DNA from: Monarcha castaneiventris obscurior
Lineage: Eukaryota; Chordata; Aves; Passeriformes; Monarchidae
Direction of reading: 5' to 3'
DNA: 64,000 bases
Assembly: GCA_026261815.1 (NCBI GenBank)
Contig: JAMPIT010000258.1
Location: forward strand, 7,679,501-7,743,500
Shown here: positions 30,101-43,270 of the stretch, in pieces
How positions within the stretch are numbered: the stretch's first letter is position 1
Layout: every line of letters starts with the position of its first letter
Made by a program: the position numbers and the translations under genes
The notes under the pieces: model-generated
Database searches by the model: none
What the model was told of the DNA's origin: nothing
Seen by the model: only the letters and a program-made list of their open reading frames with translations

Positions 30101-31907
30101 AGACAGAGCTGCCTTGCTCCCTGTCAACTTGCACAAGTAATCAGCAGCCCAAAATGACAGCTCCCTCCAGGGCTGAGATTTCTTAAAACAAAACTAAAAT
30201 AAAAATAAAAGGCCTCTTTGGTCCTGCTTCAAACCTGGCTGCACTACCAAAAAGAAAAATAATTGTTAAGAGACAGACTGTGACATTCTCCAGCAACATC
30301 CCCAGTGCTGAACTTCACCATGACAATAATAATAACAACGACTTACATTATTCCTATACCATAGCTGAGCAGCTCATATCCTGAGGAATACATCAGACTT
30401 GATAAACTACTGCCATCAACTCGCACAGTGTGATGAGACTTAGCGTGGGAGGATGCTGATGTTTCGTGATGCCCTAGAGAAGCTGAGGACAAAATGTGAT
30501 AAAGATTCCCCCCTGCAGACCTCGATTTCCAGGGAGGATTTGGAGTACATGGAAGGGGAATCATACAGTTTGGGACATTGGCCAGGGCACAGGAAATAAT
30601 GCCCTTGTTCTTGGCCAAAGCATCAGTGGCGTTTCGTTGCTGCCAACTCCAAGCCTTAAAAATTCTTGAGATGGGGGCCAAAATTGAATGATATTGGCTT
30701 AGATATGATGAGGAATTTTTTTTTTTTCCAGCAGTAGAGGTTTTTGTTCTTTCTGGTTTCTGTTCCCAGAGGGTGCATTTTTTATACTTTTCTCCATCAT
30801 AATGAGTTCGAGCAGCAAGTGTCATGTATGCATGAAATTTGGGAAGTTTACTGCACTCCCATGGCTGCAGAAACTAGGACTTCAGGGAAAACAATAAACC
30901 TCACCAGTTTCACAGGAGAATTGCCAATGCTGGTGCTCAGCTGAGGCCCCTCTCCGCTCTTACTCCCCCGCTCTCCTGGCAAAGCCTCTGCTCTGAAACG
31001 TGCAGCCTTCCAAGCTGCAGCTCCCAGGGTGGCTTTCCAAGAGGCCCCCAAGAAACAAGGTCTTCAGTGAGCAATTAAACTGATGAGAACAGCTTTTGTT
31101 TTGGATGTACACGGTGGTGTAGGAGGCCCTGGTGTCAGAGGAAGGTGTGAGGTCTCACACATCCACTCTGGTGGTCAGAGTGCACTGCTGCTGTGCATTC
31201 CCTCCTGGCTGATGAGGCTTAAGCTCTCACTTTAATTTTTCCTTTGTGGAGGTACTGATAGAATCTTTCTCTTCTGATCCATAATTTATTTTCATAAACC
31301 TTGCAAGGACTTCATATATTTAAAGCTATCAGTTCTCTACCACAGGTAGTCAGTGTTAACCAAGACACCCACTTGTGATGCTCACAAGGACCAACAGACA
31401 CTTGCAACCTCCTCCCTGTGGTCACCCCAGGAAATGCCCCTTCCAAATCCGGGGAAACAAATTCCTCAGATCACTCCTGGCAGCATCTGTGGCTTTTCTC
31501 CTCCCACCTACGAGATTCCTACATCCAGGGAAGGCAGGAATGGTGTCACAGAGCCTGGTGCTGCCTGGGTCATGTGCTCAGCCAGTATCCTTGTGATAGA
31601 CCTAAAACCTGTCTGACTCACTTTTATTGGCAACTATGCAGCAGAACAGCTCTAAAGTTGCACAATTCAATTAAAACCAAACAAATCAAAACGAGTCCCA
31701 AACCCCACTAGTCAAAGACAAGCTCTCAATAACCTCTTTCACTTTTTGCTAACTTGGTTTTCTGTGCCTAACTGAGCAGAAAGCAGCAGAAATATATTTT
31801 AACAGATTGTTTCCCACCTCTTCCCCGCCTCCCCACGGCAGGTTTAATATCTCTCCAGAGAAAAAAAATTAGCCTGCAATAAATCATCAAGTTTACTGCG
31901 GCGCTTA

Positions 31908-32290
31908 AACCCTGCTTGTCCTTCAGCGTTCTGCAAGAAGGGGATTGACTCCCCCCGCACGCCTTGAAGCGGGGTCCCTTCAGCTCAGCTCTTTGCCATC
32001 TCCTGAGCCCTGCTTTTCCCCGGCTGACGCTGGATCCGGTCCTGGTCCCCAGGGATGCCCGCCCAGCGCTGGCAGCAGCCCGGGACGGTGCCCGGCAGGC
32101 TCCCGGCTCTGCTGGTGCAGTTACCAGCAGATGGCAGCTGGAGATCGCGGAGGGAAATTTGGGAGCTCTCAGCTCCTGCAGGCGCAGCCCGTCAGTCCTG
32201 GGTGACCTTGGCACAGACACGGTCTCACCACCGAGCAGGGATGGGACCTTCCCGCTTTTCACCCCGACCTGGGGGGGATGCACAAGGAGC
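31908..32290. promoter_or_regulatory. CpG-rich patch, possible promoter or enhancer
   Basis: This stretch has clearly more CG dinucleotides than its surroundings, for example GCGGCGC, GCACGCC, CCCGGGACGG, GATCGCGG and CTGCAGGCGC, and is GC-rich overall. Several open frames cross it on both strands, as expected in GC-rich DNA, but none resembles a known protein. It could be the start of an unannotated transcript or a distal element. Confidence 0.35.
32124..32137 (+). promoter_or_regulatory. CTCF-type motif
   Basis: CCAGCAGATGGCAG matches the CTCF core consensus CCASYAGRKGGCRS at all 14 positions. It sits inside the CpG-rich patch at 31908-32290, about 8.6 kb upstream of SLC5A9. Occupancy cannot be judged from sequence. 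Confidence 0.55.
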
Positions 32291-34833
32291 CCCAGCAAGG
32301 ACAGAGAGGAGAAGGAGGGGAAAGACACGGTGCTTATCTTTCCAGGCATTGGAAACAGTGAAAAAAATAAAATCTACCAATTCACAGGCCACAGCTCTCC
32401 TCCCTTCACCCCAGGCTCAACCTCTCAAGCCACAGAATCATTTAGATGTCATTTTCTAACCCAATCCCACCACAGACTTGCTCATGCAGGTCCCAGCCAG
32501 CCCTCAAATGCATTTTAGGCAGAGTAACTCAGAGGACAGAAGCAATCCCTGTTCTCCCTCCACACCAAAGCCTCACCCATCACTGCAGCAGTTCCCCAGA
32601 AACGAGCAGGACCCTGTTATCCTTTCTTGCTCCTTTCCTCTTCAGCTCCCACTGCCCATAAATGTCCCTCCCTCCACCACAGTCAGTCCTGCAACAGGAC
32701 TCACTCACTGTGCCATGGCACAACTCCTACTCCGACTCCACATCTTCTGGGATGTGCTTCTTCTCTGATCTGTCATCCTTCCTCCTCCCCCCTGCTGATG
32801 GCCCATGTGGGGGATCTCACAGAAGGCAACTGTGAGAAGAAGTCATCCCCACCTGCTCACCCAGAGGAGCTGCCCTTGTGAAGCTGCACAAGTGAGAGGA
32901 TCCACCCAATCCCTCATGCACTGATTGAATAATTGCTTCTTCCTCACGAGGCCAAGGTGGGCTCTGCTAATGCACCTGCTTGGGTTACCCTTTCAGGCCA
33001 GGCAACAGGAATGCTTTGTATTAAAATATATCAAATTTCCAAAAATACCCCATCAGCTTAAAAAAATTCTTTGTGGTCTGAGGGCCAGATCCACATCTGA
33101 TCCCGAGGTGTAAAGAAGCCCTGTGCATCCTCTGGATCCCTGGCCAGACATGTAGGACAAAGGTGTGTCCCTCCAGGGTGACTTCTGGGCAGCCTGTGCT
33201 TAGTTTGGGTTGCACTGACCCCCTGAGCAGCTTTTACCCCCAGGAGGATCCTTGCTGTCCCAGCTCCTTGCACAGGCTCCTTCCACGGGCAGCACAGAGA
33301 TTATTCACACACAGAAGCTTTTCTTGGCAAGGACAGGAAATGAAAATAGCAATTTTTTTTTCCCATTCCCCCCACCCCCAACCCCTAAAGCTTAAGCTCT
33401 GCAGAAGCCAATGGAGCCAAAAAAGGGACTAGACAACACATCAAGCACTACCCGTTTAATCCAGCTCCAGTTCCTCATTTACCAATATCAGCCTCCTGTC
33501 CAAGCTTTCTTTGGTTTTCATCTTTTATCTGCATGCTGTCTCTGGTTTGCCCCTTCTGGTTGCTGCTGCTTTGATCTCTTGAACCTCTGCAATCCAGACC
33601 CAAATCCATGAGAGCTTATGCTGAAGAGTTTCCAGTTTTTTCCTGTTGTCTTTAAATTCTTCCTTTGTTTCTCCCCTGAAACTTCTGGCAGATCCCTTCT
33701 GTGCAGCAAATAAGCATTTTAGATGTCCAGCCTGGGCAAGTGACCCTTTGACAATTCCCCATCCCTGTGCTGGTGGTTTTTTGTTTCTTCCATCCCAACC
33801 CAGCAGCAGCTCCCCTGTGCAGGCTGAAGCTGTACCTGGCTGGGACAGGTGTACCAGGGCCCCAGAATTAATTGTAGAGGTTTGCCTGTACCATGTTATC
33901 TGGTTGCTATGTGGCACAGAGAGTGTCTACTGTTCCATAATTAAATTTATAAGAAAAACATGGGAGACACAGTGGGAGCTCTGTGTGCTAACCCATTTGA
34001 TTTCAGCTATTTCTTATCCAGAGGTGGATGGTGATTCTTTAGTTCATCATGAATACAGTGAGAAGAGGAAAAAAGGCAACAGCAGAAGGACGGAGAGGTT
34101 TTTCAGCAAGTTTTGCTATTCCCAGGTAGGGACGTGCAGTTATGAGAGGGCTTATCTTTCCCATGGTGGAGAGTGCAGGAGCAGTGCAGCAGAGCAGAGC
34201 ACAGCAGTGACTGTGTGGATTCCCTGTGAGTGGCACCCAGGCTGCTTGCTCAGGCAGCAGCTCCTCATGCTGCTCTCCAGCAGTTTTAGAATAGCTGTGT
34301 GCAAAGGAAGTGTCCTCATTTTTACTTACAAGTGTGGGAGAAGAAAAACATGAGAATTCATGGTTGTGCCTTGAACTTCCTAACTGTTCACCCTAAGGGA
34401 CAGTGTCAGGGCAGACTGTCCAGTCTGTCCCTCGTGGCCTCTGGCTCATATGGACTGAGTTGAAAAGGAGCCGAGGTCACTGCACTGAAGTGTCTGCCCC
34501 AGACCCACCTGGGACAGCCCCCTCCCCTCACCCCCAGAACCACTGCAGGGTGGGGGCTCCTCTGCCCCAGACCCCTCAGCAGTGGGGCAGCAGCTGGGCC
34601 AACAGGACCTGCCTCCCCCTCACTACCAGCTCAGGGCCCTGCTGCCTCTCCTCAGGCTGATTCCTTTTGAAAGCAAAGCACATAACATAAGGCCTGTGTT
34701 TATTTTCCCCTTAAATTAGGGTGGCTTGATTTTAATTGAGAGATCTGCCAGAATAAGGCACGTTTGTGCAGCTGTCATCAGAAATGCATGCTTGCTTTTT
34801 TCTCCTTCTTTTTAGTGTTTTTTTTCTTCTCCG

Positions 34834-34838
34834 TTTTT

Positions 34839-34929
<91 letters not shown>

Positions 34930-35048
34930 CTCTCTCTCTTCCTTCCTTCCTTCCTTCCTTCCTTCCTTCCTTCCTTCCTTCCTTCCTTCCTTCCTTCCTT
35001 CCTTCCTTCCTTCCTTCCTTCCTTCCTTCCCTTCCTCTCTTCTTCTCT
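34834..35048 (+). repeat. Compound (TTTC)n-(TC)n-(TTCC)n microsatellite, 215-bp pyrimidine tract
   Basis: An uninterrupted C/T run made of (TTTC)n to about 34928, a short (TC)n bridge, then (CCTT)n to about 35030 and a decayed tail. It is intergenic. Apparent open frames across it (Phe-Leu-Ser, or Lys-Glu-Arg on the other strand) are repeat artefacts. Confidence 0.97.
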
Positions 35049-36059
35049 GTCAGTTTGCTTGATGCAGCCCTTTCCAGGCTAAGCTGCCCCATTCCCAGAA
35101 AACAGAACAAAAGGGGAAGAACTCCCAAGGGGATCTCAGGGAGACCCAGCTGAAGTGGCACATGTGTTCTCATGTGCCTGGTGACATGCTGTGGAACTGG
35201 ACAAGCCCTGCATGGCACCTCCAGAGTGAGGGCTGCAGGGGAAGGACTGGCACAACCTCTGTCTCACAAGGAGTTTCCCACTGCTGTGGCCCAGACTTCC
35301 CTGTAATATGTGGAGTTTGTGAAGTTGGATGGTGAAGGAAGGCTCCAGGTTCATGTCATTCCCAGACCCAGGGCTGAACAGCTGATGGACAGCAGTCCTG
35401 GATATAGGATGCTGAGAATGGCTCTGAGAAGAGCAGTTGCCCAACAAGGAGAAGGGTCTTGCTGGCATCCTGTGTGGCATCACCACCCCAGCATCCTCCC
35501 TAGCCCCTTGCTTTGTATCAAAGAAGTCTACTTGACATCATGGAAAGCAACCAGGGAGATCCAGCCCCGCCTGATCCTTTTTCTCTTATGGAACAGCTGG
35601 AAAGACAGTAGCCTGAGAAATTGGCTGACCTTTTTGATGCATTCAGCTGTCTAGCCTTATATTTGTCCTTTAAATAATTTGTCAAAAACCAAACAAGCAC
35701 AAAACAACGAATCAGCAGGAAAACAAGAGCCCAAACAAAACAAGAGAGACTTCCTTTTCCAGCCTTGCCCTTCTGCAGTTGCTGGTCTGAAGCATTTAAT
35801 CTAAAGCAGGCTTTGGCAATTGCTGGAGAAAGCAATGTCCGTGATGGGTATTTAGAGACCAGGGCTCGCCTGCCATACACTGTCCAGGGGTTTATTACCT
35901 GCTGAAAAAGCTTAATGTGCTTCAGGTGCTACGTGATGTCCAGATGTCGTGGCAGAAGCCGCTTGGAGAGTGCTGGTGATAGAAATGCTGCTGGGTGAAT
36001 GCAGAAACATTAGTGCCAAATGTGATATTTAGTCCCAGTTCATCTATTTGTAGAGAAAC

Positions 36060-36415
36060 ACAGGAGGGGCTGAGCTGGTCAGAACCAGAGACCCATCCAT
36101 CCCAGTGCCCTGTCCATGGCAGTCAGCTGCAGTAGGTTCTTAATGCACAATATCAGGGCACACAGGTTGTGGCTCAGGGCCAGTGATTTGTGGTGCTGGG
36201 ATTTCCGGAGCCAGACATAGTGTCTTTGTATTTAATAGCCCCTGGTGAATTTTGCTTCCAGGAATTTACCTAGCTAATTCTAAATCCCTTTGTACCCACA
36301 GTTTCCTGTGGCAAGCAGTTTCACAGCTTAACAACACCTATTGTTTAGTGCTGCCCGTTTTTTCATACCCTGAAGCTGGGTGAGTGTTCTCTGTTGGATG
36401 CCCCTCAAGACCTGC
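36060..36415 (+). mobile_element. Decayed CR1/L3-like LINE 3' end
   Basis: The segment reads like the conserved 3' region of old CR1/L3 LINEs. In order: a block CCATCCATCCCAGTGCCCTG, then AAATCCCTTTGTACCCAC, TCCTGTGGCAAGCAGTTTCA and CAGCTTAACAA, then a diverged tail ending GTTGGATGCCCCTCAAG. No reverse-transcriptase frame is left. Assignment is from remembered consensus features, so the subfamily is uncertain. Confidence 0.55.
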
Positions 36416-39400
36416 CCCGGATCCAGCTCACACAGGAGAAATGGATGGATGGGTGGATGGAATCTGAAATAACGTGGCTGTTGGGATCAGATGTGCAATT
36501 ATCAGTGGGTCACAAGCAGGGTGTGTTTTAGGAGCCAAGACACAGCTCCTCACCTGCCTGGTTGTTAACAGGTCGCATGGTGCTGCCTGCATTATGGACA
36601 AAGGGAGTTCTTGAGAGTGAACAGGAACAGGAGAAGATGGGCACAATCTGGGTAGGAAATGAAGGGCAGCATGGAACCAGATGTGTTTGTCAGATCAGTA
36701 GAAGATTGTGAGACTGAAGGCAGCATCCCCTGTCAGGAGGTAAGGAAAAGAGAGTTGCAGGCTGTGATTTGTATGCAAAGTCTTGGAAGCAAGACCTTAA
36801 AATGGGAAATCCTACAGGGACACAGGACACAGCACCCATTGTTGTAATATGAGGGGGCTGATTTCTCTACAGAGGTCCGTGAGACCAACCTGGCAGACAC
36901 AGTCATCCCTTTCACCTGAACAGTGACAGCTCTCAGGCTAAAGCCCACCAAGTGGCTGGGCCCTGGCAAGGTAGAATAGCTGTGTTTAAATTAGGTCACT
37001 CAAGAAGTTCAACTTTTCGAAGCCACCTGCATCATTTCTACCTTTATCAGGAATAGTGGTTGATGGGAGTTGGTCAGCAAGCTATGGCTCAGGCATGGGG
37101 GGATTTAGAAATTGCTCTCAAATCCACATATGGTAAAAGCATCACGGTGCTTTATTTCCCTATGAAGACGAGTGATGAAGCAGAAGTGGGAATGTTTTCT
37201 ACTTAGAGTCCAATTTCCAGAATTGCTCAGCTCCCATTTAGGCAACAAAGTCATTGGCCAGATGTGGGAAAGAGACAGTCAAAGGGATGGTACTGAGCAA
37301 TCCTGTGTGGCTCTTTCCTCGAATGACAAATTCAAAGCCTCCTCAGCTGACTGGCAGCCTTATCCAAGGGCTATTTATGGATCCAGAGATTGTTTAAAAG
37401 CTTCATGGTTGACCTCAGGCACACGCTGGATGGTCAGCACATTTTTCTGGGAAAGCAGAGTGCAATGCAAGATTTCTTGTAACTTTTTTTGTTCACCTGA
37501 CACATGTGCTCCAAAGACAGTGAAAGATGAGAAAATAATATGGGCTTGATAAATGACTGAAAGAAAGTTTCCGATCTGCAGCGGTTCCCATTATTCTTCT
37601 TATTCTTGGCATCAGCAGAGTTATGGCAATCTCCCCCTGCCCCCCTTCCCAAGCTCTACTCCCTTAACCTTTTTTTTTTTTTTCCTGTCAAATTCACAGG
37701 AGTGGCACCTGGGAGCATTTTGACCAAGGGGAAATTGACTGAGCAAAGTTGCCTCTTTTCAAATACATTTTCTTGAGAGACTGGAATGAATGAGAATCAT
37801 AGTCATAACATGGCTAAACAGTCTTTGTTTAACTTAATGCAATATAATAACCCAAGTGTTGCAACACAGCTCCTTGCTGTGACATCCTTTTTCCATTTGC
37901 TTAATTTTCACCCCAAACACACGCTGTTAATAAGCTGCTGAGAAAATACAGCTCTTGTGACAAAATCCAGAAACTGAGCCCCTGTATGGTGTGTTAGATA
38001 CACAGCTCTTATTTGGACTGGCAAGTGGCACTGAAATTGGTATTGCAAAATAGATCCATTTTTCTTGCTGCCAAATGTGATGGACAGATGAAAAGGGAGG
38101 GGTGGAGAAGTGGATGGCAATAAGCAGAGGACAAGGAAAATAAAATCCCCAACAGAACGTAGCATGTGAGTTAGAATAGACATGTGATTGCCAGAAGGGA
38201 AATGCAGGATGCGGGGTGCTTTGTCAACAGCCAGAGTTAAAATAAATGTCACACTGGCACTGGAAACTGCAAGATTAAACTCCTCTTGGTGATTTATAAT
38301 TTAAGAGAGAAAAAGGCAGACAGACACCCAGTGACTGAGCTCAAAAGAAAAACTCCTATTGACTTTAGTGGGTTTTGGAGAGGATCCAGCCCAGTAAAGG
38401 TTCAGATCTGATCTCTGGAGTCAGAGTATGTTTGACCAGTGATTTTAATCAGCAGAATCAGGCTCTTAATCACAGTTTGGTTTACATTTACTGCCTTTTT
38501 ACTTGCTTTGTAGCAAATCTGGAAGTCATACTTGTTCTTTAAGAGCTAAGTGAAAGTAAATAAAGACTGCCATAAAATTTGGACATCTTTAAATTAAAAC
38601 ACAATTACATTAAGGAATATGAATAACCCTTTCCCTTTCATTTTATCAAACCAGCCCAATGCTTTAGAAAAGCCTGAAATAAACTCTGGTTTTGTACAAA
38701 CTACAATATCTTGAAAATTTCACTAATTGTCCTGAAGATTGCTGGGGAAAGGAGATTTTCTTCAAGAGAAAATGCAAACATTTGTCTTACTTAGTGAAAG
38801 CTGCAAAATGCCTTTTATATAATTTACAAAGAGTAATTTATACAATGGTGCCATGTGGAAAATAGGAAATAAGATACAAAGGCCCTGGTTCCCAGATCTT
38901 TATCCTTCCCACAGCTACAGCATTCTATGACTTTTTCATCAGGGATTTCCAGGCTTCAATTTAAGAGTGCATTTTCCAGGCACTGAATACTGAGATCCAA
39001 GATGCAAAATCAAGGGCAGAATGCAAAACAAGAAAAAACTCCAACTTTGGCCACTCACACCTTTTCTAGGAGTCTCAAGCATATTTTAGGCAACAAGATC
39101 AGTGTTAGTGGAAGGAGCATTCCTTTGTAGGAAATGAAATGTCTTACAGAGGTGTCCACTTCTGTAGCAGTGGATGGTTCATAAGCATCTAGGAAACAGA
39201 TAAATGCTGTTGAGGCTCTCCACACATTGCAGGTGGCTGTGCAGGGGCTCTATCAGCCCTGAACAGTTTGGCACTGGCATTCAAACCAAAGAAAAGGCTG
39301 CCTGTTTGACACTTTTCCTTTGGGAGCACTGAGCTGGTGAGAGGACTGGGGGGAGCCAAATGGGCTGCAAGTGATCTACCAGGGATGGTGAATTCAAACA

Positions 39401-42400
39401 TATTGTACTAGGTTACTGATGATTTCGCAGTTATTTGTGGGACGAGTAAGTTTTCCTTTCAGTTAGACACTCTGAAAGATGGAGGCACCCAAGTTATTTT
39501 TAAATAACAGGCAGATCTCAAACCTCAGAAGCCTATGACTTCCCAAAAGAAGAAACATTTCAGATGATAACTAACAAAATTACTTTTCTGTAGTCTGACT
39601 GTAGTTTTGTGCAGAATCTCCTACTTCTATCAGCTAAAATCGAATACAATGGGTGATTAACAGTTTCCAGTGTTCCAGAAGTTACGTCAGGCTCTGTCAA
39701 AGAGCTCCTGGGCTGTTCAAAGGGCTGTCTGAAGGGATTACAGCTCCCTCTTGTTGATGAGATCCTCTGCATAGAGACCTGGCTCAACAAAGCTGAGTCA
39801 GAGTCATGGATTTGTGAGCAGAGTCCTTTTGAAGAGTCAGGAGAAAATCCTTCCCTGTGCCACCCCCCATTCGTGGTTCTGCTTCTTGCATAGCACTAGA
39901 GACAATTATGAGCAGAAATTTCTGGCAGACAAGAGCCAACATATGGCACAGACATTGCTCTGGTGCAGAGCCTGTGGCAGTGATCATCCAGGAGAGGAAT
40001 TACTAACTCTGTGGGATAGCTGGAAATCAAATAACTGAGATGGGAAGATGTCTTAACAACAACACCAGGAAAAGAAAGAAAACCTAAGGGCAGGAAAGAA
40101 AGCAAAAGGTATTGCCTGCATTTGGGAGAAAAAAAGTATTATAGCAGTTGCTCTAACGCATAAACATTGGAAAAAATCTGAAAATGTCTCTACTTCGAAG
40201 ATTGGAGACATCTTCATTGTTTGAAAGGGTTTTTTGCTGCTGGGGGATGAGAAGTCAGCACAGCTGCAAGGCCTTTGATTTGAAGAACAAAATTGCTCAG
40301 AGGCTATGGGCAAGATTGCCCACATAAGCTACAAGTGGAGACAAACATGAATCGTCCAAGGAGCAACATCCAGAAACTTAGTGCTGTCTGTCTCTGTGAG
40401 ACTGGGATTAGATCACACATTAATTGTGATTTTTGTTTGACATTAAAAATTCCTTTGGAGCAGGCTTTGTGTAACAGCAGCATTGCTGGAAAGAAAAGGT
40501 CCTGAAAAATGTCTTCATAGTTTTCTGTGTATGTGTATAAATATTAAACTGCCTTCCTTTCAGACATGCCACTGAACTCTGCTCTTGTTTGCATGTTGAA
40601 CCTGGAAACTTCTCAAAAGTTTTGCCTACGGATAATTCATGAGTTAAAGCCCAAATTGAAATGCCATGTTACAACTTGTAGAAATGTTAGACAAATATAA
40701 TGACCATATTTTCCAGTTACCTAATACCCACTCAAAATATAAACCCCAAAAAAACGGAATTGTTTTCATTGCTGTTAACCGGACAGTATCACTCCATCTA
40801 AATATAGTATGTGATGAAACCAATTTAAATATTGTCCAAGTATTTAACACTGTAAATATTAGACTTAGCACTCCATAAAAACAGGCTTTGATGATGTAGG
40901 CTGACAAAAGGAGACTAGTTAATTGCAGATTACATCATGGCTAGGACAGCATCGCTGCTAGGACAGCCACGATAAATGTGAGGTGCAAAGTAAATCTAAT
41001 AAAATAAAAATAGTCTCTGTTCAGTGTTCACCTTTATCAGTTTTGCTAACCTTTCTTAGCAAAGATGTGGGGAAATGTAGTCCTAGGTAAAGGAGTATCT
41101 GGAGTTCAATGTGTTGGTGAATTTTGCATTTAGGGCCTGATTCAGAAAAACATCCAAATCTGTGTTTGACTTCTAGGATGGATTTTTGTCCTTTTCACTA
41201 CAACAGGGCTCATATGTACTTCTGACATTTTCCTGCAGTGGGAAGATTTCCTGAGTCAGGGTCTGAATCTGTCTCATGTTGTTGTAAAATATGGCACAGC
41301 TTCATCAGAGTTGGGGAAACAAAATTTTAAAGCTTTTGGTTACTGATAACTTCAAAGGATTTCTTAAACTTCTGAGTTCAGATAACTATCTTGAAAATAG
41401 GGATAATTTCCTGGCAATACAGGCCTGGTTTTCTTCTTGCAGCAAGAAGCACCCTTTTGTGTCTATCAGTTTGAGTTAACCTTCCTTGACATCTGCCCAG
41501 ATATTAACATAAAGATGGATTCTGCTGTGTGTTTTAAATAGGACAGTTCAGTGGTACCAGGATGTCCTCAAAGCCCAGAGGCAGCACATGTCTGCACAGG
41601 TTTAGCTTCAGGCTCACATTAATGGGAATTTCAGCTTTCAGGTGAAGCCTGGCCCCTCATTTGAACTCCTGAATGGGATGGAGGCATCCATTCCATCCTC
41701 TTCTCCCCTTCACCGAGGGCTCCCAAAAGTGCCATACAGAGGCCTACGCTCTCACTCGCCCAGGAAAGCAAAAGTGCAGTTCCATGGACTACAAGAAGTG
41801 CATTGATTTTCCTGAAAGGACAGTGACTAACTCTGTGTAAGTTCCCAGCTGTTCTTGTGCTGAGCTGATAAAGTGTCTTGGGGGGCACCTCATCTATTGT
41901 TGAAATCACTGAAGGTGCTTCTGGCAGCTGATGCTACCAACAAATATCTATGTAACTCCCAAAATGCTGTTTCCCTCTCTTATTCCATGGATCTCGTTTT
42001 CTCTCCTTCTGCTCTGTATAAGCTGAGTTCCTGCACTTTCTACATCTTTCAGAGCCCAAAGTACCTAAAATCAGTGATGCTGGAAAGAGCCTCCTGCTAA
42101 CAAAAGGTCTGGTCCCAAAGTGGCTTGTGAGGCCTGTTAACACATCAGAATAAAATCAAAATAATGATGTTATGTAGAATAAGTGAGTCCAGCTGTCGAT
42201 GTTGACGCTCTTGAGCCATGAAAGGAGAAAAGTGATATAACCTTGGGTGACTGTGGTTTGTGCAGGCCCAGCTCCATTGCCTGGCTTTGTGTTTGCCTGC
42301 ACACAGGGATGGTTACCTGCAGAGATGCAGTGTTCAGGTGAGTTCATCTGGAGCTGGTGGTCAGCATTACCTCAGCAACAAAGCCAGAACTGAAATCTGC

Positions 42401-42839
42401 ACTGGTTATAAAAACTGTCTTTTGCATGTGTGTGTATGTCTTTGTTTCTCCCTCCTTTGCTTTTCCTCTGTCATGGGGGACCCAGGATCACCCTCAGCCA
42501 TGGTCCACTTCAATATCTGCACTGAAGAAGGGTGTGTAGCTCAGATTGCAGCAGCTGGGCACAACTTCCACAGGCCAAGAGCACACTGGTCACAAAAGCA
42601 GGCAGGAATGGGATGCAGGCACCCCTCCAGCTTCCCTTGTTTCTACTGTATTTGTCTTTCTTAATTAACCCTGCACCATGTTACTGACCCAAAGACATGG
42701 CAACAGCAGCGTTGAGAACTGCAGGGATTAAGACATTTGCGTTATAATACCTCAGCCATGAGATCATAAGTGCCCTTATGCTGTATTTTGTTATCCTGGG
42801 TTGATAATGGAGGCTGATAAAACTCCCACTTTCTCTCTG

Positions 42840-43270
42840 CATTCAAGTGAGTTAATGTGTCTGGGCTCGTGAGATCCCGGCAGGCGGAGAAAGCAACAGC
42901 ACAAAGTCCCCAATCTCGGATGTAATCAAATAATGAGGCTGTTTGAGGACATTACTTGTTAACATATTAGCAGGTACCAGGGGTAAGTGAGTGTTTATTT
43001 AGTCCTGGTGTAAAAGCATGTCTAAAATGATTTATGCTGGAAGCTGTTTCACAGCAAACAGGCTGCTTTCATGAAAGCGGGTCAATCACCATCTCCCGTC
43101 TGCCCTCATAAATCATATTCAGGTGCTAATGTAACCAAAAGGTTTATATAATCTGCACAATCAGCACGGAGGTCTGGGTGGATGCAGTAATAGCCTGCCT
43201 GCATAAATGCCTTCTGCGTTTAAAGGTTGATATTTGAGGGGAGTCAAATGATTGATTTTAAGAAGAAAGA
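42840..43270. promoter_or_regulatory. Candidate conserved noncoding element
   Basis: Low-repeat, motif-dense DNA: CATAAATCATATT (CDX/HOX-like), GTCAATCACC and TGATTGATTTT (PBX/HOX-like), TAATCTGC, AGGTGCTAATG and TTGTTAACAT. It has no frame, no simple repeat and no transposon character. This is a guess from texture; no alignment was possible. Confidence 0.25.

Larger units (their letters stand above)
24191..34833. other. Upstream intergenic region, proximal part
   Basis: No coding exon is recognised. It is GC-rich from about 24.4 to 26.3 kb with no clear CpG enrichment, and AT-rich from 26.4 to 26.8 kb and 27.8 to 28.4 kb. The only marked features are the CpG-rich patch and CTCF motif near 32.1 kb. 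Short open frames on both strands lack protein-like composition or partner exons. Confidence 0.6.

Noticed and set aside
31768..32518. Long overlapping frames of 130-190 residues on both strands
   Set aside because: GC-rich DNA lowers stop frequency. Composition is Pro/Ser/Arg-rich, the frames overlap on both strands, and no known domain is seen.
38348..38398. Fragment resembling one half of an old palindromic sauropsid repeat
   Set aside because: Only one arm is present and the resemblance is from memory; too short to call.
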